The notes under the pieces were generated by a model. The model saw nothing but the letters and a program-made list of their open reading frames with translations, made no database searches and was not told the DNA's origin. Made by a program: the position numbers and the translations under genes. Positions 21,578 to 31,964 of a stretch of DNA of 64,000 bases are shown piece by piece. Source of the stretch: Mycolicibacterium doricum (GTDB lineage Bacteria > Actinomycetota > Actinomycetes > Mycobacteriales > Mycobacteriaceae); NCBI RefSeq assembly GCF_010728155.1, contig NZ_AP022605.1:1302001-1366000 (forward strand). The letters are read 5' to 3'. Numbering within the stretch: the first letter of the stretch is position 1; each line of letters begins with the position of its first letter.

Positions 21578-23803
21578 ATGGTTGCGCTCACCGATCGGCT
21601 CGACTTCGTCATCGGCGGCAAGTCCGCGGCCGCACTGGAGGAGCACTTCGGCATCCGCACCGTCAACGACCTGCTGCGCCACTATCCGCGTAAGTACAGC
21701 GACGGGATGAGCGTGCGGGGCGAGGGGGAAAGTCTCGACATCGAGGAGGGCGAGCACGTCACCTTCGTCGACGTCATCACCGACGCCAAGCCGGGGCAGA
21801 TGAAGCCGCTGCCGGGTAAGCGGGCCCGAAAGTATCTGCGCGTCACACTGGGGAAGCGCAACCCCGTGGTCACCGCGACGTTCTTCAACGCCGACTGGAT
21901 GATCGACAACCTGCCCGTGGGCACTCGGCTGATGCTCTCCGGTGAGGTCAAGTACTTCCGTAACACCTTGCAGCTGAGCCACCCGGCGTTCCTCGTCCTG
22001 GAGTCGTCGGCGAGCAGGAAGATCGGCACCAAATCGCTCAAGACCATCGCGGCGTCCTCGGGGGCGACGGGTGACGATCTGCTGGCCGGTTTCGAACGTG
22101 ACGTCTTCCCGATCTACCCGGCCAGCGCCAAGGTGCAGAGCTGGGACATCTACGCCTGTGTACGCCAGGTGCTCGACGTCTTGGACCCGGTGCCCGAACC
22201 GCTGCCCGAAGCCGTTGTGCGCGAACGCGGTCTGGTCTCCGAGGATGCCGCGCTGCGTGCGATCCACCTCGCCGACAACGACGGCGAGCGGGACCGGGCC
22301 CGAGAGCGGTTGACGTTCGACGAGGCCGTGGGCTTACAGTGGGGGCTGGTGTCGCGACGCTACGGCCAACTCACCGAGGCCGGTCCGCCTGCGCCACTGC
22401 GGGAGGACGGACTCGTCGCCGGGATGCGGAAGCGTCTGCCCTTCGAGCTCACCAACGGTCAGCGTGAGGTGCTCGCCGTGCTGTCGAGCGAACTGGCCGG
22501 CACCCGCCCGATGAACCGCATGCTGCAGGGCGAGGTGGGGTCGGGTAAGACGGTCGTCGCCGTGCTGGCCATGTTGCAGATGGTCGACGCCGGCTACCAG
22601 TGCGCCATGCTGGCGCCGACGGAAGTACTTGCCGCGCAACACGACCGGTCCATGCGTCAGATCCTGGGGCCGTTGGGCATGGCCGGTCAGCTCGGCGGCG
22701 CGGACGCCGCGACCCGCATTGCGTTGCTCACCGGTTCGATGACTCCCCAGCAGAAGCGGCAGGTGCGCAACGAGGTCGCCACCGGGCAGGCCGGGATCGT
22801 CATCGGCACACACGCACTGCTGCAGGACGCCGTCGAATTCGACAACCTCGGCATGGTGGTGGTCGACGAACAGCACCGGTTCGGTGTCGAGCAGCGGAAC
22901 CGCTTACGCGCCAAGGCCCAGGGCGGTGTCACGCCACACCTGCTGGTCATGACCGCCACACCGATACCCCGGACCGTCGCGCTGACCATTTACGGCGATC
23001 TGGAGACCTCCACGCTACGCGAGTTGCCGCGCGGGCGTGCGCCCATCACCAGCAACACCGTCTTCGTCGGCCAGCACCCGACGTGGCTGGACCGGGCATG
23101 GGCCCGCATCGTCGAAGAGGTCCGGGCCGGCAGGCAGGCCTACGTGGTGGCCTCGCGTATAGACGAGAGCGACAAGCCGCGGGGCCACGAGCAGGGGCCG
23201 CCTCCGGTGACCGTCCTCGCGCTCTACGACAGGCTGCGCGCCGGCCCGTTGGCCGGTCTGCGCGTCGGGTTGATGCACGGCCGGCTATCCGGGGCGGAGA
23301 AGGACGCGGTGATGACGGCCTTCCGGGCCGGGGAGATCGACGTGCTGGTCTGCACAACAGTCATCGAGGTGGGCGTGGACGTGCCCAACGCCACGGTGAT
23401 GGTCGTGATGGACGCCGACCGGTTCGGCATCAGCCAGCTCCACCAGCTACGCGGCCGCATCGGCCGCGGCAGTCATCCCAGCCTGTGCCTACTCGCCACC
23501 CGGTTGCCGGAGGGTTCGAAGGGGGGGCAGCGGCTTAAGGCGGTGGCCGCCACTCTCGACGGGTTCGAGTTGGCCGATCTCGACCTCCGTGAGCGCCGCG
23601 AGGGTGACGTGCTGGGCCTGCACCAGTCCGGCAGCCTCAACTCGCTGCGCTTCCTGTCACTGTCCGACCACCTCGAGGTCATCGTCTCGGCGCGAGAGCT
23701 CTGCGAGAGGCTCTACGACAAGTCGCCGGGGAGCCCGGGAATGGCCATGCTCGCCGCGCCGTTTACCGACACCGACCGGGTCGAGTTCCTGGAGAAGTCG
23801 TGA
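21578..23803 (+). CDS. recG: ATP-dependent DNA helicase RecG
   Basis: Branch-migration helicase that remodels stalled forks and Holliday junctions. 741 residues: N-terminal wedge/OB domain (about 1-270), then superfamily 2 helicase motifs: GEVGSGKTVVA (motif I, about residue 317), DEQHRFGVEQR (DEQH motif II), MTATPIPRT (III), and TTVIEVGVDVPNA with QLRGRIGRG (V, VI). The start follows the previous stop as TGACATG. The stop overlaps the next gene's GTG as GTGA. Confidence 0.97.
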   Translation: MVALTDRLDFVIGGKSAAALEEHFGIRTVNDLLRHYPRKYSDGMSVRGEGESLDIEEGEHVTFVDVITDAKPGQMKPLPGKRARKYLRVTLGKRNPVVTATFFNADWMIDNLPVGTRLMLSGEVKYFRNTLQLSHPAFLVLESSASRKIGTKSLKTIAASSGATGDDLLAGFERDVFPIYPASAKVQSWDIYACVRQVLDVLDPVPEPLPEAVVRERGLVSEDAALRAIHLADNDGERDRARERLTFDEAVGLQWGLVSRRYGQLTEAGPPAPLREDGLVAGMRKRLPFELTNGQREVLAVLSSELAGTRPMNRMLQGEVGSGKTVVAVLAMLQMVDAGYQCAMLAPTEVLAAQHDRSMRQILGPLGMAGQLGGADAATRIALLTGSMTPQQKRQVRNEVATGQAGIVIGTHALLQDAVEFDNLGMVVVDEQHRFGVEQRNRLRAKAQGGVTPHLLVMTATPIPRTVALTIYGDLETSTLRELPRGRAPITSNTVFVGQHPTWLDRAWARIVEEVRAGRQAYVVASRIDESDKPRGHEQGPPPVTVLALYDRLRAGPLAGLRVGLMHGRLSGAEKDAVMTAFRAGEIDVLVCTTVIEVGVDVPNATVMVVMDADRFGISQLHQLRGRIGRGSHPSLCLLATRLPEGSKGGQRLKAVAATLDGFELADLDLRERREGDVLGLHQSGSLNSLRFLSLSDHLEVIVSARELCERLYDKSPGSPGMAMLAAPFTDTDRVEFLEKS

Positions 23804-24510
23804 GCCGGACGCGGACGGTGTGGGTGGTCCTCGCCGCGGTCCTCGCGGTGCTCGTCGCCTACCAGACCGTGTCTTCGACCGCCGAGCGCTCAGCGCAGCT
23901 CACCGCGTACGCCGACGTGCCCACCGTCGCACCGGGTTCCGACGTCCTCGCCGGGGTGGCGACGGTTCCCGCGCGGATACGCGCGCACGACTACCGGCGT
24001 GCAGCGTTCGGTGACGCCTGGACCGACGACAACAGCGCGCCGGGCGGCCACAACGGCTGCGATACCCGCAACGACATCCTCGATCGCGACCTCGTGGACA
24101 AGACATACACGTCGATCAGCAGGTGTCCCACGGCGGTGGCCACGGGAGTCCTGCACGACCCATACACCAACGTCGTCATCTCGTTCACGCGCGGCAGTCA
24201 GACCGGCGCGGCGGTGCAGATCGAGCACATCGTGCCGCTCGCGTACGCCTGGGACCAGGGTGCGCGCAACTGGACCGACGATATGCGGGTGCGGTTCGCC
24301 AACGATCCGGCCAACCTCCTTGCCGTACAGGGCCAGGCGAATCAGGACAAGGGTGACCAGGAGCCGGCGGCGTGGATGCCGCCCAACGGGGCGTTCCACT
24401 GTCAGTACGCGATGCAGTTCATCGCGGTGATGCGCGGCTACGGGTTACCGGTCGACGCGCCCTCGGTGCCTGCGCTGCGCGAGGCGGCCGACACGTGTCC
24501 AAAAGAGTGA
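23800..24510 (+). CDS. secreted HNH-type nuclease (DUF1524 family)
   Basis: 236 residues with an uncleaved or cleaved N-terminal membrane signal (VWVVLAAVLAVLVAYQT, about residues 7-23), so it is probably exported. The DUF1524/HNH core follows: GCDTRNDILDRDL, the catalytic EHIVPLAYAWDQG (about residue 145), and NDPANLLAVQGQANQDKGD. It resembles Rv2972c. Predicted extracellular or cell-surface nuclease; no activity data can be read from the sequence. Translationally coupled to recG by a four-base GTGA overlap. Confidence 0.87.
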   Translation: MSRTRTVWVVLAAVLAVLVAYQTVSSTAERSAQLTAYADVPTVAPGSDVLAGVATVPARIRAHDYRRAAFGDAWTDDNSAPGGHNGCDTRNDILDRDLVDKTYTSISRCPTAVATGVLHDPYTNVVISFTRGSQTGAAVQIEHIVPLAYAWDQGARNWTDDMRVRFANDPANLLAVQGQANQDKGDQEPAAWMPPNGAFHCQYAMQFIAVMRGYGLPVDAPSVPALREAADTCPKE

Positions 24511-24572
24511 GCCGTTCAACGTCATACGACCGCGGGCGCCCTCTCCACCCCCGCACCGTGGAGGTGCGTGAG

Positions 24573-24601
24573 CGGCCGGCGCCGGCGCAAACCGCCGGCC
24601 G
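24573..24601. terminator. strong hairpin after the recG operon
   Basis: CGGCCGGCG (24573-24581) and CGCCGGCCG (24593-24601) form a perfect nine-base GC stem with an 11-base loop. It lies between the nuclease gene and the convergent aldo/keto reductase gene. Confidence 0.6.
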
Positions 24602-24626
24602 ATTCGCGGAGTAGCGGGCTGGCCCA

Positions 24627-25478
24627 TCAGGGGCCGGTGTAGGTCTCCGGGTCCGGACGGAAGCGGGTGCCCTCGTCTAGGCCATTGAGAGTGGCCATCT
24701 CGGCGTCGGTCAACTCGAAGTCGAACACCTCGAGGTTGGACTTGACCCGCTCCGGATTGGCCGAGCGCGCGATCACCACGTTGCCGAGCTGGACGCTCCA
24801 GCGCAGCAGGACCTGTGCCGGCGTCCTGTCGTGGGCCCGGGCGACCCCGGTCACCGCAGCGTGATCCAGCAGGCGGCCGACGCCCAGGGGTCCGTAGGCC
24901 TCGGTCACGATGCCGTATCCGGCGTTGACCTCCCGCAACTCGGCCTGATTGAGCAGCGGGTGCAGCTCGATCTGATTGATCGCCGGGGTGAAGAACGACA
25001 GGTCGATGACGTTCGACAAGTGCTCGGCATTGAAGTTGCACACTCCGATGGAACGGGTCACGCCGTCCTGCTTGGCCTTCATCAACCCACCCCAGCTGTC
25101 GATGTACTTGCCGTGGTCACCGGCGGGCCAGTGGATGAGGTAGAGGTCCACGTAGTCGAGCCGGAGGCGTTCGAGGCTGGCGCGGGCGGCGTCCTGCGAG
25201 GTCCCGAAGCCCTGATCGGCCACCGCCAGTTTGGTGGTCACGAAGATCTCGTCGCGCGGGATGCCCGAGGCGTTGATCGCCCGGCCCACCGCGGCCTCGT
25301 TGCCGTAGACGGCTGCCGTGTCGATCAATCGGTAGCCGGCTTCCAGCGCGGCGGCCACCGACTGCTCGGCCTCGGCCTCGGAGAGCTCACCGACCCCGAG
25401 CCCGATGACCGGGATCGAGTTTCCGTCGTTGAGCGAGACGGAGGGGATGCCGGCTGCCTCCCCGCGCGTTGACGTCAT
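24627..25478 (-). CDS. aldo/keto reductase
   Basis: NADPH-dependent aldo/keto reductase, 283 residues, the Rv2971 counterpart. The catalytic tetrad is present: Asp/Tyr in [10 protein letters not shown] (about residues 50-58), Lys in [11 protein letters not shown], and His in LIHWPAGDH (about 113). The C-terminal cofactor motif is [17 protein letters not shown]. Substrate unknown; related enzymes reduce dicarbonyls such as methylglyoxal. It starts five bases after the end of a decayed paralogue (25484-25944), so the two were once a tandem pair. Confidence 0.93.
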   Translation of the reverse strand: MTSTRGEAAGIPSVSLNDGNSIPVIGLGVGELSEAEAEQSVAAALEAGYRLIDTAAVYGNEAAVGRAINASGIPRDEIFVTTKLAVADQGFGTSQDAARASLERLRLDYVDLYLIHWPAGDHGKYIDSWGGLMKAKQDGVTRSIGVCNFNAEHLSNVIDLSFFTPAINQIELHPLLNQAELREVNAGYGIVTEAYGPLGVGRLLDHAAVTGVARAHDRTPAQVLLRWSVQLGNVVIARSANPERVKSNLEVFDFELTDAEMATLNGLDEGTRFRPDPETYTGP

Positions 25479-25483
25479 GTCAC

Positions 25484-25944
25484 CTACCCTGTGAAGTCGA
25501 AGGTTTCGGGGTCGGGACGCAGGCGAGAGCCGTCCTCGGGAGCCGAGATGGACGCCACGTCCCGCTCGGTCAGTTCGAAATCGAACACGTCGAAGTTGCT
25601 CTCAATCCGCTGTGGGTTCACCGACTCGGGGATGACGATATTACCGAGTTGTATACGCCACCTAATCCGGCCTGCTGTGGTTTTCCCGCGTGACTCGGCG
25701 ACGGTCGCCACAGCGGGGTGGGTCAGCAGCGACCCCTGCGCGAGCGGTCCGGTCCGAAATCTGCGATCGCCCTGCCGGTCTGCTCCCCGTTGCCGTAGGC
25801 TGCGGCCGTATCGACGTGTCGAAGCCGGCGGCCGCTGCCCGCCGCGACCGCAGGTTCGGTGTCTTCGGGCGGTGTCTGCCGGACGCCAAAGCCGACCTGA
25901 GGTGTCGAATCGCCGTCGTGCAACGCGACCAAAGGAGCTCCCAT
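25484..25944 (-). pseudogene. remnant of a second aldo/keto reductase
   Basis: Only both ends of an aldo/keto reductase survive. The 5' part (25944 to about 25750) encodes PLVALHDGDSTPQVGFGV and HVDTAAAYGNGEQTGRAI. The 3' part, in another frame, encodes [33 protein letters not shown] and RPDPETFDF before the stop at 25484. About 460 bases remain where about 850 are expected. The centre with the catalytic Lys and His is missing, and frameshifts are present. Its start codon overlaps the lipN start on the other strand (25942-25945). Confidence 0.85.
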
Positions 25945-27082
25945 GCCGCCGAGTCAGCCAGCCGCCGCACCGCCCGTAGGGCCCACCGCCCGCGGTGGTG
26001 ACCCGGCACCCCGAGGCAAGAACCGGATGCGCGACGCCCTGGTGAACGGGGCGACGCGGGCGACGCTGCGGACCATTCCGTTGCTGCCCGAGCCCGTCAA
26101 GCGGGCGCTGCTGGGGTTCCGCTCGGTCACCGTCGATGGCAACACCCTCGACACCACGCTGCAGCTGTTGCTGGCCGCCCAGCGCGCCGCCGGCATCAGC
26201 GGCCTGGTGGCCAGTGACGACGTCGGCGTCGCGCGACACCAACTGCACATCACCGCCGCCATGCTCACCGCCGGGATCGTCGTCGAGGTGACCGAGCTGA
26301 CCATCCCCGGCCCGGTCGGGACCATCCCGGCTCGGCTGTACCGTCCGACCACACCCGAGGCCCACTCCCCGCTGCTCGTCTTCTACCACGGCGGCGGCTT
26401 CGTGATCGGGGACCTCGACACCCACGACGACCTCTGCCGGCTGATCTGCCGTGACGGCGGAATGACGGTGCTCTCGGTGGACTACCGGCTGGCACCCGAG
26501 CACAAGGCGCCCGCCGCAGCCGACGACGCATACGCGGCGTTCCACTGGGCAACCGAACACGCCGCCGAACTCGGTGTGGCCGCCGACCGCATCGCCGTGG
26601 GCGGGGACAGCGCGGGCGGCAACCTCGCCGCCGTCGTCTCCCAGCGGGCGCGCAACGCCGGCGCGCCCCCGCCGGCGCTGCAGTTGCTGATCTATCCCGT
26701 CGTCGACGTGTGCAGCGAGACCCGGTCCAAGACGCTGTTCGCCGACGGCTACTTCCTCACCGCCCGGGACATGGACTGGTTCATGGACCACTACCTCGGG
26801 GGTGCGAGCGTCGACCCCACCGACCCCGAGGTGTCGCCGCTGCTGGCCGACGACCTGTCCGGGCTGCCGCCCGCACTGGTGCTCACCGGCGGCTTCGACC
26901 CGCTGCGCGACGAGGGCAACCGGTACGCCGAGGCGTTGCGGAACGCCGGCGTGCCCGTCGACCTGCGGCAGGAGCGGTCGCTGATCCACGGGTTCGCGAA
27001 CTTCTTCCCGCTCGGCGGGGACAGCGAGACCGCCACCGCGGCGATGATCTCGGCGCTGCGCGCCCACCTCAGCCGCGGCTAG
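25943..27082 (+). CDS. lipN: alpha/beta hydrolase, HSL-family esterase LipN
   Basis: Carboxylesterase/lipase of the hormone-sensitive-lipase family, 379 residues, matching Rv2970c. The oxyanion motif HGGGFVIGDLDTHDD (about residue 150), the nucleophile elbow GGDSAGGN (Ser about 224), the acid in GGFDPLRDEG and the base in IHGFANFF are all present. ATG 25943 has AAAGGAG seven bases upstream; this site lies inside the 5' end of the antisense aldo/keto reductase remnant. No signal peptide is seen. It lies 24 bases before the DsbA-like gene. Confidence 0.93.
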   Translation: MPPSQPAAAPPVGPTARGGDPAPRGKNRMRDALVNGATRATLRTIPLLPEPVKRALLGFRSVTVDGNTLDTTLQLLLAAQRAAGISGLVASDDVGVARHQLHITAAMLTAGIVVEVTELTIPGPVGTIPARLYRPTTPEAHSPLLVFYHGGGFVIGDLDTHDDLCRLICRDGGMTVLSVDYRLAPEHKAPAAADDAYAAFHWATEHAAELGVAADRIAVGGDSAGGNLAAVVSQRARNAGAPPPALQLLIYPVVDVCSETRSKTLFADGYFLTARDMDWFMDHYLGGASVDPTDPEVSPLLADDLSGLPPALVLTGGFDPLRDEGNRYAEALRNAGVPVDLRQERSLIHGFANFFPLGGDSETATAAMISALRAHLSRG

Positions 27083-27094
27083 GACGGCCGCCGG

Positions 27095-27100
27095 TACTCT
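27095..27100 (+). promoter_or_regulatory. -10 hexamer TACTCT, leaderless promoter
   Basis: TACTCT fits TANNNT and is followed by exactly six bases before the GTG at 27107. No Shine-Dalgarno is seen. The DsbA-like/VKOR pair is therefore probably transcribed as a leaderless mRNA. Confidence 0.6.
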
Positions 27101-27106
27101 TGTCGC

Positions 27107-27865
27107 GTGGCCACGAAACCGAAGAAGACGCCCCGCTACGACCTGAAGGCGGCCGATCGCAAGCGCAATCTATTCATCCAGATCGGCTTGACGGCGGTTG
27201 TCGTGGTGTTCGCCGTCGCGCTCGTCTTCTACATCGTGATGTCGGCGGAGGACAAGCCGGCCTCCGGTGAGGCCACCGCGGTCCGGGTGGCCGCCGGGAA
27301 CCTGGTCACTCAGGAGGACAGCAGCGAGCCCAAGGCCGTGCTGTCGCTCTACGAGGATTTCCTCTGCCCGGCCTGCGGCAACTTCGAGCGTCAGTTCGGA
27401 CCGAGCATCAACAAGCTGATCGACACGGGAGCGGTCGCCGCGGACTACTACATGGTCTCGATCCTCGACGCACAGGGTGATGGTTACTCGTCACGGGCAG
27501 CCAATGCCGCGTACTGCGTCGCCGACGAGAACAAGGACGCCTTCCGCCGCTTCCACGCCGCGCTCTACACCGAGGGCATCCAGCCCGCCGAGGGTGGCGG
27601 CACCTACCCCGGTGACGAGCAGCTGATCGAGCTGGCACGCCAGGCCGGCGCCGGCGGAACGGTGCCCGACTGCATCAAGAATGGCCGCTACGTCGACATG
27701 GTCAAGGGCATGGCGGCGGCCACCGAGATCAGCGCCACCCCGACCGTGCGCATCAACGGTGAGGACTACGACCCGTCGACCCCCGACGCGCTGGTGGCCA
27801 AGATCAAGGAGATCGTCGGCGACGTGCCGGGCCTGGACGGTGCGGTGCCGGCTCCCGCGTCATGA
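27107..27865 (+). CDS. membrane-anchored DsbA-like thiol oxidoreductase
   Basis: Introduces disulfide bonds in exported proteins. 252 residues: N-terminal cytoplasmic tail rich in Lys/Arg, one transmembrane helix (about residues 23-46), then an extracytoplasmic thioredoxin-fold DsbA domain with the active site LCPACGNFE (about residues 86-94) and the cis-Pro loop SATPTVRING (about 210). It matches Rv2969c. The stop overlaps the VKOR gene start as ATGA, and VKOR is its expected re-oxidant, so the two form a functional unit. Confidence 0.94.
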   Translation: MATKPKKTPRYDLKAADRKRNLFIQIGLTAVVVVFAVALVFYIVMSAEDKPASGEATAVRVAAGNLVTQEDSSEPKAVLSLYEDFLCPACGNFERQFGPSINKLIDTGAVAADYYMVSILDAQGDGYSSRAANAAYCVADENKDAFRRFHAALYTEGIQPAEGGGTYPGDEQLIELARQAGAGGTVPDCIKNGRYVDMVKGMAAATEISATPTVRINGEDYDPSTPDALVAKIKEIVGDVPGLDGAVPAPAS

Positions 27866-28518
27866 CCGCCACCGCACCCGACGCCGTCTCGTCGACCGCT
27901 TCGCCGGCTGGCCGAACCGCCGAGCCAGCGGTGCCGAAACCCAGCGCGGTGTGGGTCCTCATCGCCGGTGTGGTGGGCCTGGTCGCCGCCGCCACGCTGA
28001 CCATCGAGAAGATCGAGCTGCTGATCGATCCCTCGTACACCCCGTCGTGCTCGCTGAACCCGGTGCTCTCGTGCGGATCGGTGATGGTGACGCCCCAGGC
28101 CGCGCTCTTCGGCTTCCCGAACCCGCTGATCGGCATCGCCGCCTTCACCGTGGTGACGGTGACCGGCGTGCTGGCCGTGGCCAACGTGCAGCTCCCGCGG
28201 TGGTATTGGTCCGGGCTGGCCGTCGGCACGCTGCTCGGCACGGTGTTCGTACACTGGCTCATCTTCCAGAGCCTCTACCGCATCGGGGCACTGTGCCCCT
28301 ACTGCATGGTGGTGTGGGCGGTGACGGTCCCGCTGCTGGTGGTGACGGCGTCGATCGCCCTGCGGCCGGCCCCGGCAAGCGGGGAAGATGCTCGTGCCGA
28401 AAACACCGTCGCCCGTGCCGTCCACCAGTGGCGATGGTCTGTCACCGCCCTGTGGTTCACCTCGGTGTTCCTGCTCATACTGGTGCGGTTCTGGGACTAC
28501 TGGTCGATGCTTCTGTAG
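27862..28518 (+). CDS. vitamin K epoxide reductase family protein (VKOR)
   Basis: Integral membrane enzyme that re-oxidises the DsbA-like protein and passes electrons to menaquinone. 218 residues with about five transmembrane helices. The loop cysteine pair appears in CSLNPVLSCGS (about residues 56-66) and the quinone-side CxxC in GALCPYCMVVW (about 136-145). It matches Rv2968c, reported to be important for M. tuberculosis growth. Translationally coupled to the preceding gene by a four-base overlap. Confidence 0.94.
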   Translation: MTATAPDAVSSTASPAGRTAEPAVPKPSAVWVLIAGVVGLVAAATLTIEKIELLIDPSYTPSCSLNPVLSCGSVMVTPQAALFGFPNPLIGIAAFTVVTVTGVLAVANVQLPRWYWSGLAVGTLLGTVFVHWLIFQSLYRIGALCPYCMVVWAVTVPLLVVTASIALRPAPASGEDARAENTVARAVHQWRWSVTALWFTSVFLLILVRFWDYWSMLL

Positions 28519-28571
28519 CGGCGGGATCGGTACAGGCGGCGGCACCGCAGCGGGATGGGATAGGGTAGCGC

Positions 28572-31500
28572 GTGATCTCCAAAGTGCTGGTCGCCAATCG
28601 TGGCGAGATCGCGATTCGAGCGTTCCGCGCCGCATACGAACTGGGCATCGCCACCGTCGCGGTGTATCCGTACGAGGACCGCAATTCACTGCACCGGCTC
28701 AAAGCCGACGAGTCCTACCAGATCGGCGACATCGGGCACCCGGTTCGGGCCTACCTGTCGGTCGACGAGATCATCCGGGTCGCTCTACACGCGGGCGCCG
28801 ACGCGGTGTACCCGGGGTACGGATTCCTCTCGGAGAACCCGGAACTCGCGGCCGCGTGCGCGGAAGCCGGCATCACGTTCATCGGCCCGCGGGCCGAACT
28901 GCTGGAGCTTGCCGGCCACAAGTCCCGGGCCATCGAGGCCGCGCGCGCCGCCGGCCTGCCGGTGCTGCGGTCCTCGGCGCCGTCGTCATCGGTCGACGAG
29001 CTGGTCGCCGCGGCCGCCGCCATGGAGTTCCCCGTGTTCGTCAAGGCCGTGTCGGGCGGCGGTGGCCGCGGAATGCGGCGAGTCACCGACCCCGACGCGT
29101 TGGCCGAGGCCATCGAGGCGGCCGGCCGGGAGGCGGAGTCGGCGTTCGGCGATCCGACGGTGTACCTAGAGCAGGCGGTCGTCAATCCCCGCCACATCGA
29201 GGTGCAGATCCTCGCCGACCGCCAAGGCGGCATCGTCCACTTGTTCGAACGCGATTGCAGTGTGCAACGGCGCCACCAGAAGGTCATCGAGTTGGCGCCG
29301 GCGCCGAACCTCGATCCGGAATTACGCGAACGGATCTGCGCCGACGCGGTGGCCTTCGCGCGCCAGATCGGCTACACCTACGCCGGCACGGTGGAGTTCC
29401 TGCTCGACGAGCGGGGCCAGCACGTCTTCATCGAGATGAACCCGCGAATCCAGGTCGAGCACACGGTGACCGAGGAAATCACCGACGTGGACCTGGTGGC
29501 GTCGCAGATGCGCATCGCCGACGGGGAGACGCTGGCCGACCTCGGGTTGAGCCAGGAGGCCGTGCTGAACCGCGGCATCCGCGGTTACGCGATGCAGTGC
29601 CGCATCACCACCGAGGATCCGGCCAACGGCTTCCGGCCCGACGCGGGGCGCATCACCGGCTACCGTTCGCCGGGCGGTGCGGGGATCCGGCTGGACGGCG
29701 GCACCGTGCTCGGCGCGGAGATCAGCGCCCACTTCGACTCCATGCTGGTCAAACTCACCTGCCGGGGTGTCGACTTCTCCACCGCGGTGGCGCGCGCACG
29801 GCGCGCGCTCGCCGAGTTCCGCGTTCGTGGGGTCTCGACGAACATCCCGTTCTTGCAGGCCGTCATCAACGATCCGGATTTCCGCGCCGGGCGCGTCACC
29901 ACGTCGTTCATCGAGGAACGGCCCTACCTGCTGACCGCCCGCACACCGGCGGACCGCGGCACCAAGATCCTCAACTACCTGGCCGACGTGACGGTGAATA
30001 AGCCGCACGGGCCGCGGCCGTCGACGGTGTACCCGCATGACAAACTCCCGCAGGTCGACGACACGGCGCCACCGCCGGCAGGGAGTAAGCAGAAGCTTGT
30101 CGAACTGGGGCCCGAAGGCTTCGCCCGCTGGATGCGGGACTCGCCGGCGGTCGGGTTGACCGACACCACGTTCCGGGACGCCCACCAGTCGCTGCTGGCC
30201 ACCCGTATCCGCACGACCAGCCTGCTGATGGTCGCACCGCACATCGCCCGCATGACGCCGCAGCTGCTGTCGCTCGAATGCTGGGGCGGCGCGACTTACG
30301 ATGTCGCGCTGCGCTTCCTGAAGGAGGACCCGTGGGAGCGGCTGGCCGCTCTGCGCGAGGCGGTCCCGAACATCTGTCTACAGATGCTGCTGCGCGGCCG
30401 GAACACCGTGGGCTACACCCCGTATCCGGAGACGGTCACCACGGCGTTCGTCGAGGAGGCGACGGCGACAGGCATCGACATCTACCGCATCTTCGACGCG
30501 CTCAACAGCGTCGAGTCGATGCGCCCGGCCGTCGAGGCGGTGCGCCGAACCGGAACGGCGATAGCCGAGGTCGCGATGTCCTATACCGGAGACCTGTCAG
30601 ATCCGGCGGAGAACCTCTACACGCTCGACTATTACCTCAGACTGGCCGAAGAGATCGTTGAGGCCGGCGCCCATGTGCTCGCCATCAAAGACATGGCGGG
30701 GCTGTTGCGCCCCCAGGCCGCGGTCAAGCTGGTCTCGGCGCTGCGTTCGCGGTTCGATCTGCCCGTGCACGTGCACACCCACGACACGCCGGGTGGTCAG
30801 CTGGCCACCTATCTGGCGGCGTGGCAGGCGGGTGCTTCGGCGGTCGACGGTGCCGCGGCGCCGCTGGCGGGCACCACCAGCCAGCCCGCGTTGAGTTCGA
30901 TCGTCGCCGCCGCCGCCCATACCGGGTTCGACACCGGGCTGTCGCTGGAAGCGGTCTGCGAACTCGAGCCGTACTGGGAAGCGCTGCGAAAGGTGTACGC
31001 ACCCTTCGAGTCAGGATTGCCCGCCCCTACCGGACGGGTCTACCGCCACGAGATTCCCGGCGGCCAGCTGAGCAATCTACGCCAGCAGGCGATCGCGCTC
31101 GGTCTGGGGGACCGGTTCGAGGAGATCGAGGAGGCCTACGCGGCCGCCGACCGCATCCTCGGCCGGCTGGTCAAGGTGACCCCGTCGAGCAAGGTGGTCG
31201 GTGACCTCGCGCTGGCCCTGGTCGGTGCCGGCATCACCGCCGAGCAATTCGCCGAGGACCCCGCCCGGTTCGACATCCCCGACAGCATGATCGGTTTCCT
31301 GCGGGGTGAACTTGGTGACCCGCCGGGCGGATGGCCTGAACCGCTGCGCAGCAAGGCGCTGGCGGGACGCGCGCCGGCCAAACCGGTGGAGGAACTGTCC
31401 GCGGAGGACGAGGCGGTGCTGGTCCAGCCCGGGACCAAACGGCAGGCCGCGCTCAACCGGTTGCTGTTCCCCGGGCCCACCAGGGAGTTCGAGGCGCATC

Positions 31501-31964
31501 GCGACACCTACGGGGACACCTCGCGGTTGAGCGCCAACCAGTTCTTCTACGGTTTGCGCCATGGTGACGAGCACCGCGTCGTGCTCGAACGCGGCGTGGA
31601 ACTGCTGATCGGGTTGGAGGCGGTCTCGGATCCGGACGAACGCGGGATGCGCACGGTGATGTGCATCCTCAACGGACAGCTGCGCCCGGTGCTGGTGCGC
31701 GACCACAGCGTGGCGAGCGACGTGCCGACCGCGGAGAAGGCCGACCGGGCCAATCCGGACCACATCGCCGCCCCGTTCGCCGGGGTGGTGACGGTCGGGG
31801 TCGATGTCGGTGACACGGTGAGCGCCGGGGAGACCATCGCGACCATCGAGGCGATGAAGATGGAGGCCGCGATCACCGCACCCAAGGCCGGCACCGTCGA
31901 CCGGGTCGCCGTCTCGGCCACCGCCCAGGTCGAGGGCGGCGACCTGCTGGTGGTCGTCAGCTGA
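28572..31964 (+). CDS. pyc: pyruvate carboxylase
   Basis: Biotin enzyme that carboxylates pyruvate to oxaloacetate, the anaplerotic entry to the TCA cycle. The 1130 residues are the full single-chain form: biotin carboxylase (about 1-450, with [12 protein letters not shown] and the [16 protein letters not shown] motif), carboxyltransferase (about 520-810, starting [18 protein letters not shown]), the PYC-specific linker, and a C-terminal biotin carrier with EAMKMEA (lysine about 1096). GTG 28572 follows a TAGGGT hexamer (28561-28566) by five bases. Counterpart of Rv2967c. The stop overlaps the likely rsmD start. Confidence 0.97.
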   Translation: MISKVLVANRGEIAIRAFRAAYELGIATVAVYPYEDRNSLHRLKADESYQIGDIGHPVRAYLSVDEIIRVALHAGADAVYPGYGFLSENPELAAACAEAGITFIGPRAELLELAGHKSRAIEAARAAGLPVLRSSAPSSSVDELVAAAAAMEFPVFVKAVSGGGGRGMRRVTDPDALAEAIEAAGREAESAFGDPTVYLEQAVVNPRHIEVQILADRQGGIVHLFERDCSVQRRHQKVIELAPAPNLDPELRERICADAVAFARQIGYTYAGTVEFLLDERGQHVFIEMNPRIQVEHTVTEEITDVDLVASQMRIADGETLADLGLSQEAVLNRGIRGYAMQCRITTEDPANGFRPDAGRITGYRSPGGAGIRLDGGTVLGAEISAHFDSMLVKLTCRGVDFSTAVARARRALAEFRVRGVSTNIPFLQAVINDPDFRAGRVTTSFIEERPYLLTARTPADRGTKILNYLADVTVNKPHGPRPSTVYPHDKLPQVDDTAPPPAGSKQKLVELGPEGFARWMRDSPAVGLTDTTFRDAHQSLLATRIRTTSLLMVAPHIARMTPQLLSLECWGGATYDVALRFLKEDPWERLAALREAVPNICLQMLLRGRNTVGYTPYPETVTTAFVEEATATGIDIYRIFDALNSVESMRPAVEAVRRTGTAIAEVAMSYTGDLSDPAENLYTLDYYLRLAEEIVEAGAHVLAIKDMAGLLRPQAAVKLVSALRSRFDLPVHVHTHDTPGGQLATYLAAWQAGASAVDGAAAPLAGTTSQPALSSIVAAAAHTGFDTGLSLEAVCELEPYWEALRKVYAPFESGLPAPTGRVYRHEIPGGQLSNLRQQAIALGLGDRFEEIEEAYAAADRILGRLVKVTPSSKVVGDLALALVGAGITAEQFAEDPARFDIPDSMIGFLRGELGDPPGGWPEPLRSKALAGRAPAKPVEELSAEDEAVLVQPGTKRQAALNRLLFPGPTREFEAHRDTYGDTSRLSANQFFYGLRHGDEHRVVLERGVELLIGLEAVSDPDERGMRTVMCILNGQLRPVLVRDHSVASDVPTAEKADRANPDHIAAPFAGVVTVGVDVGDTVSAGETIATIEAMKMEAAITAPKAGTVDRVAVSATAQVEGGDLLVVVS

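Noticed and set aside
28388..30001. 537-residue plus-strand frame over VKOR and pyc
   Set aside because: Shifted-frame shadow; both overlapped genes have clear domains.
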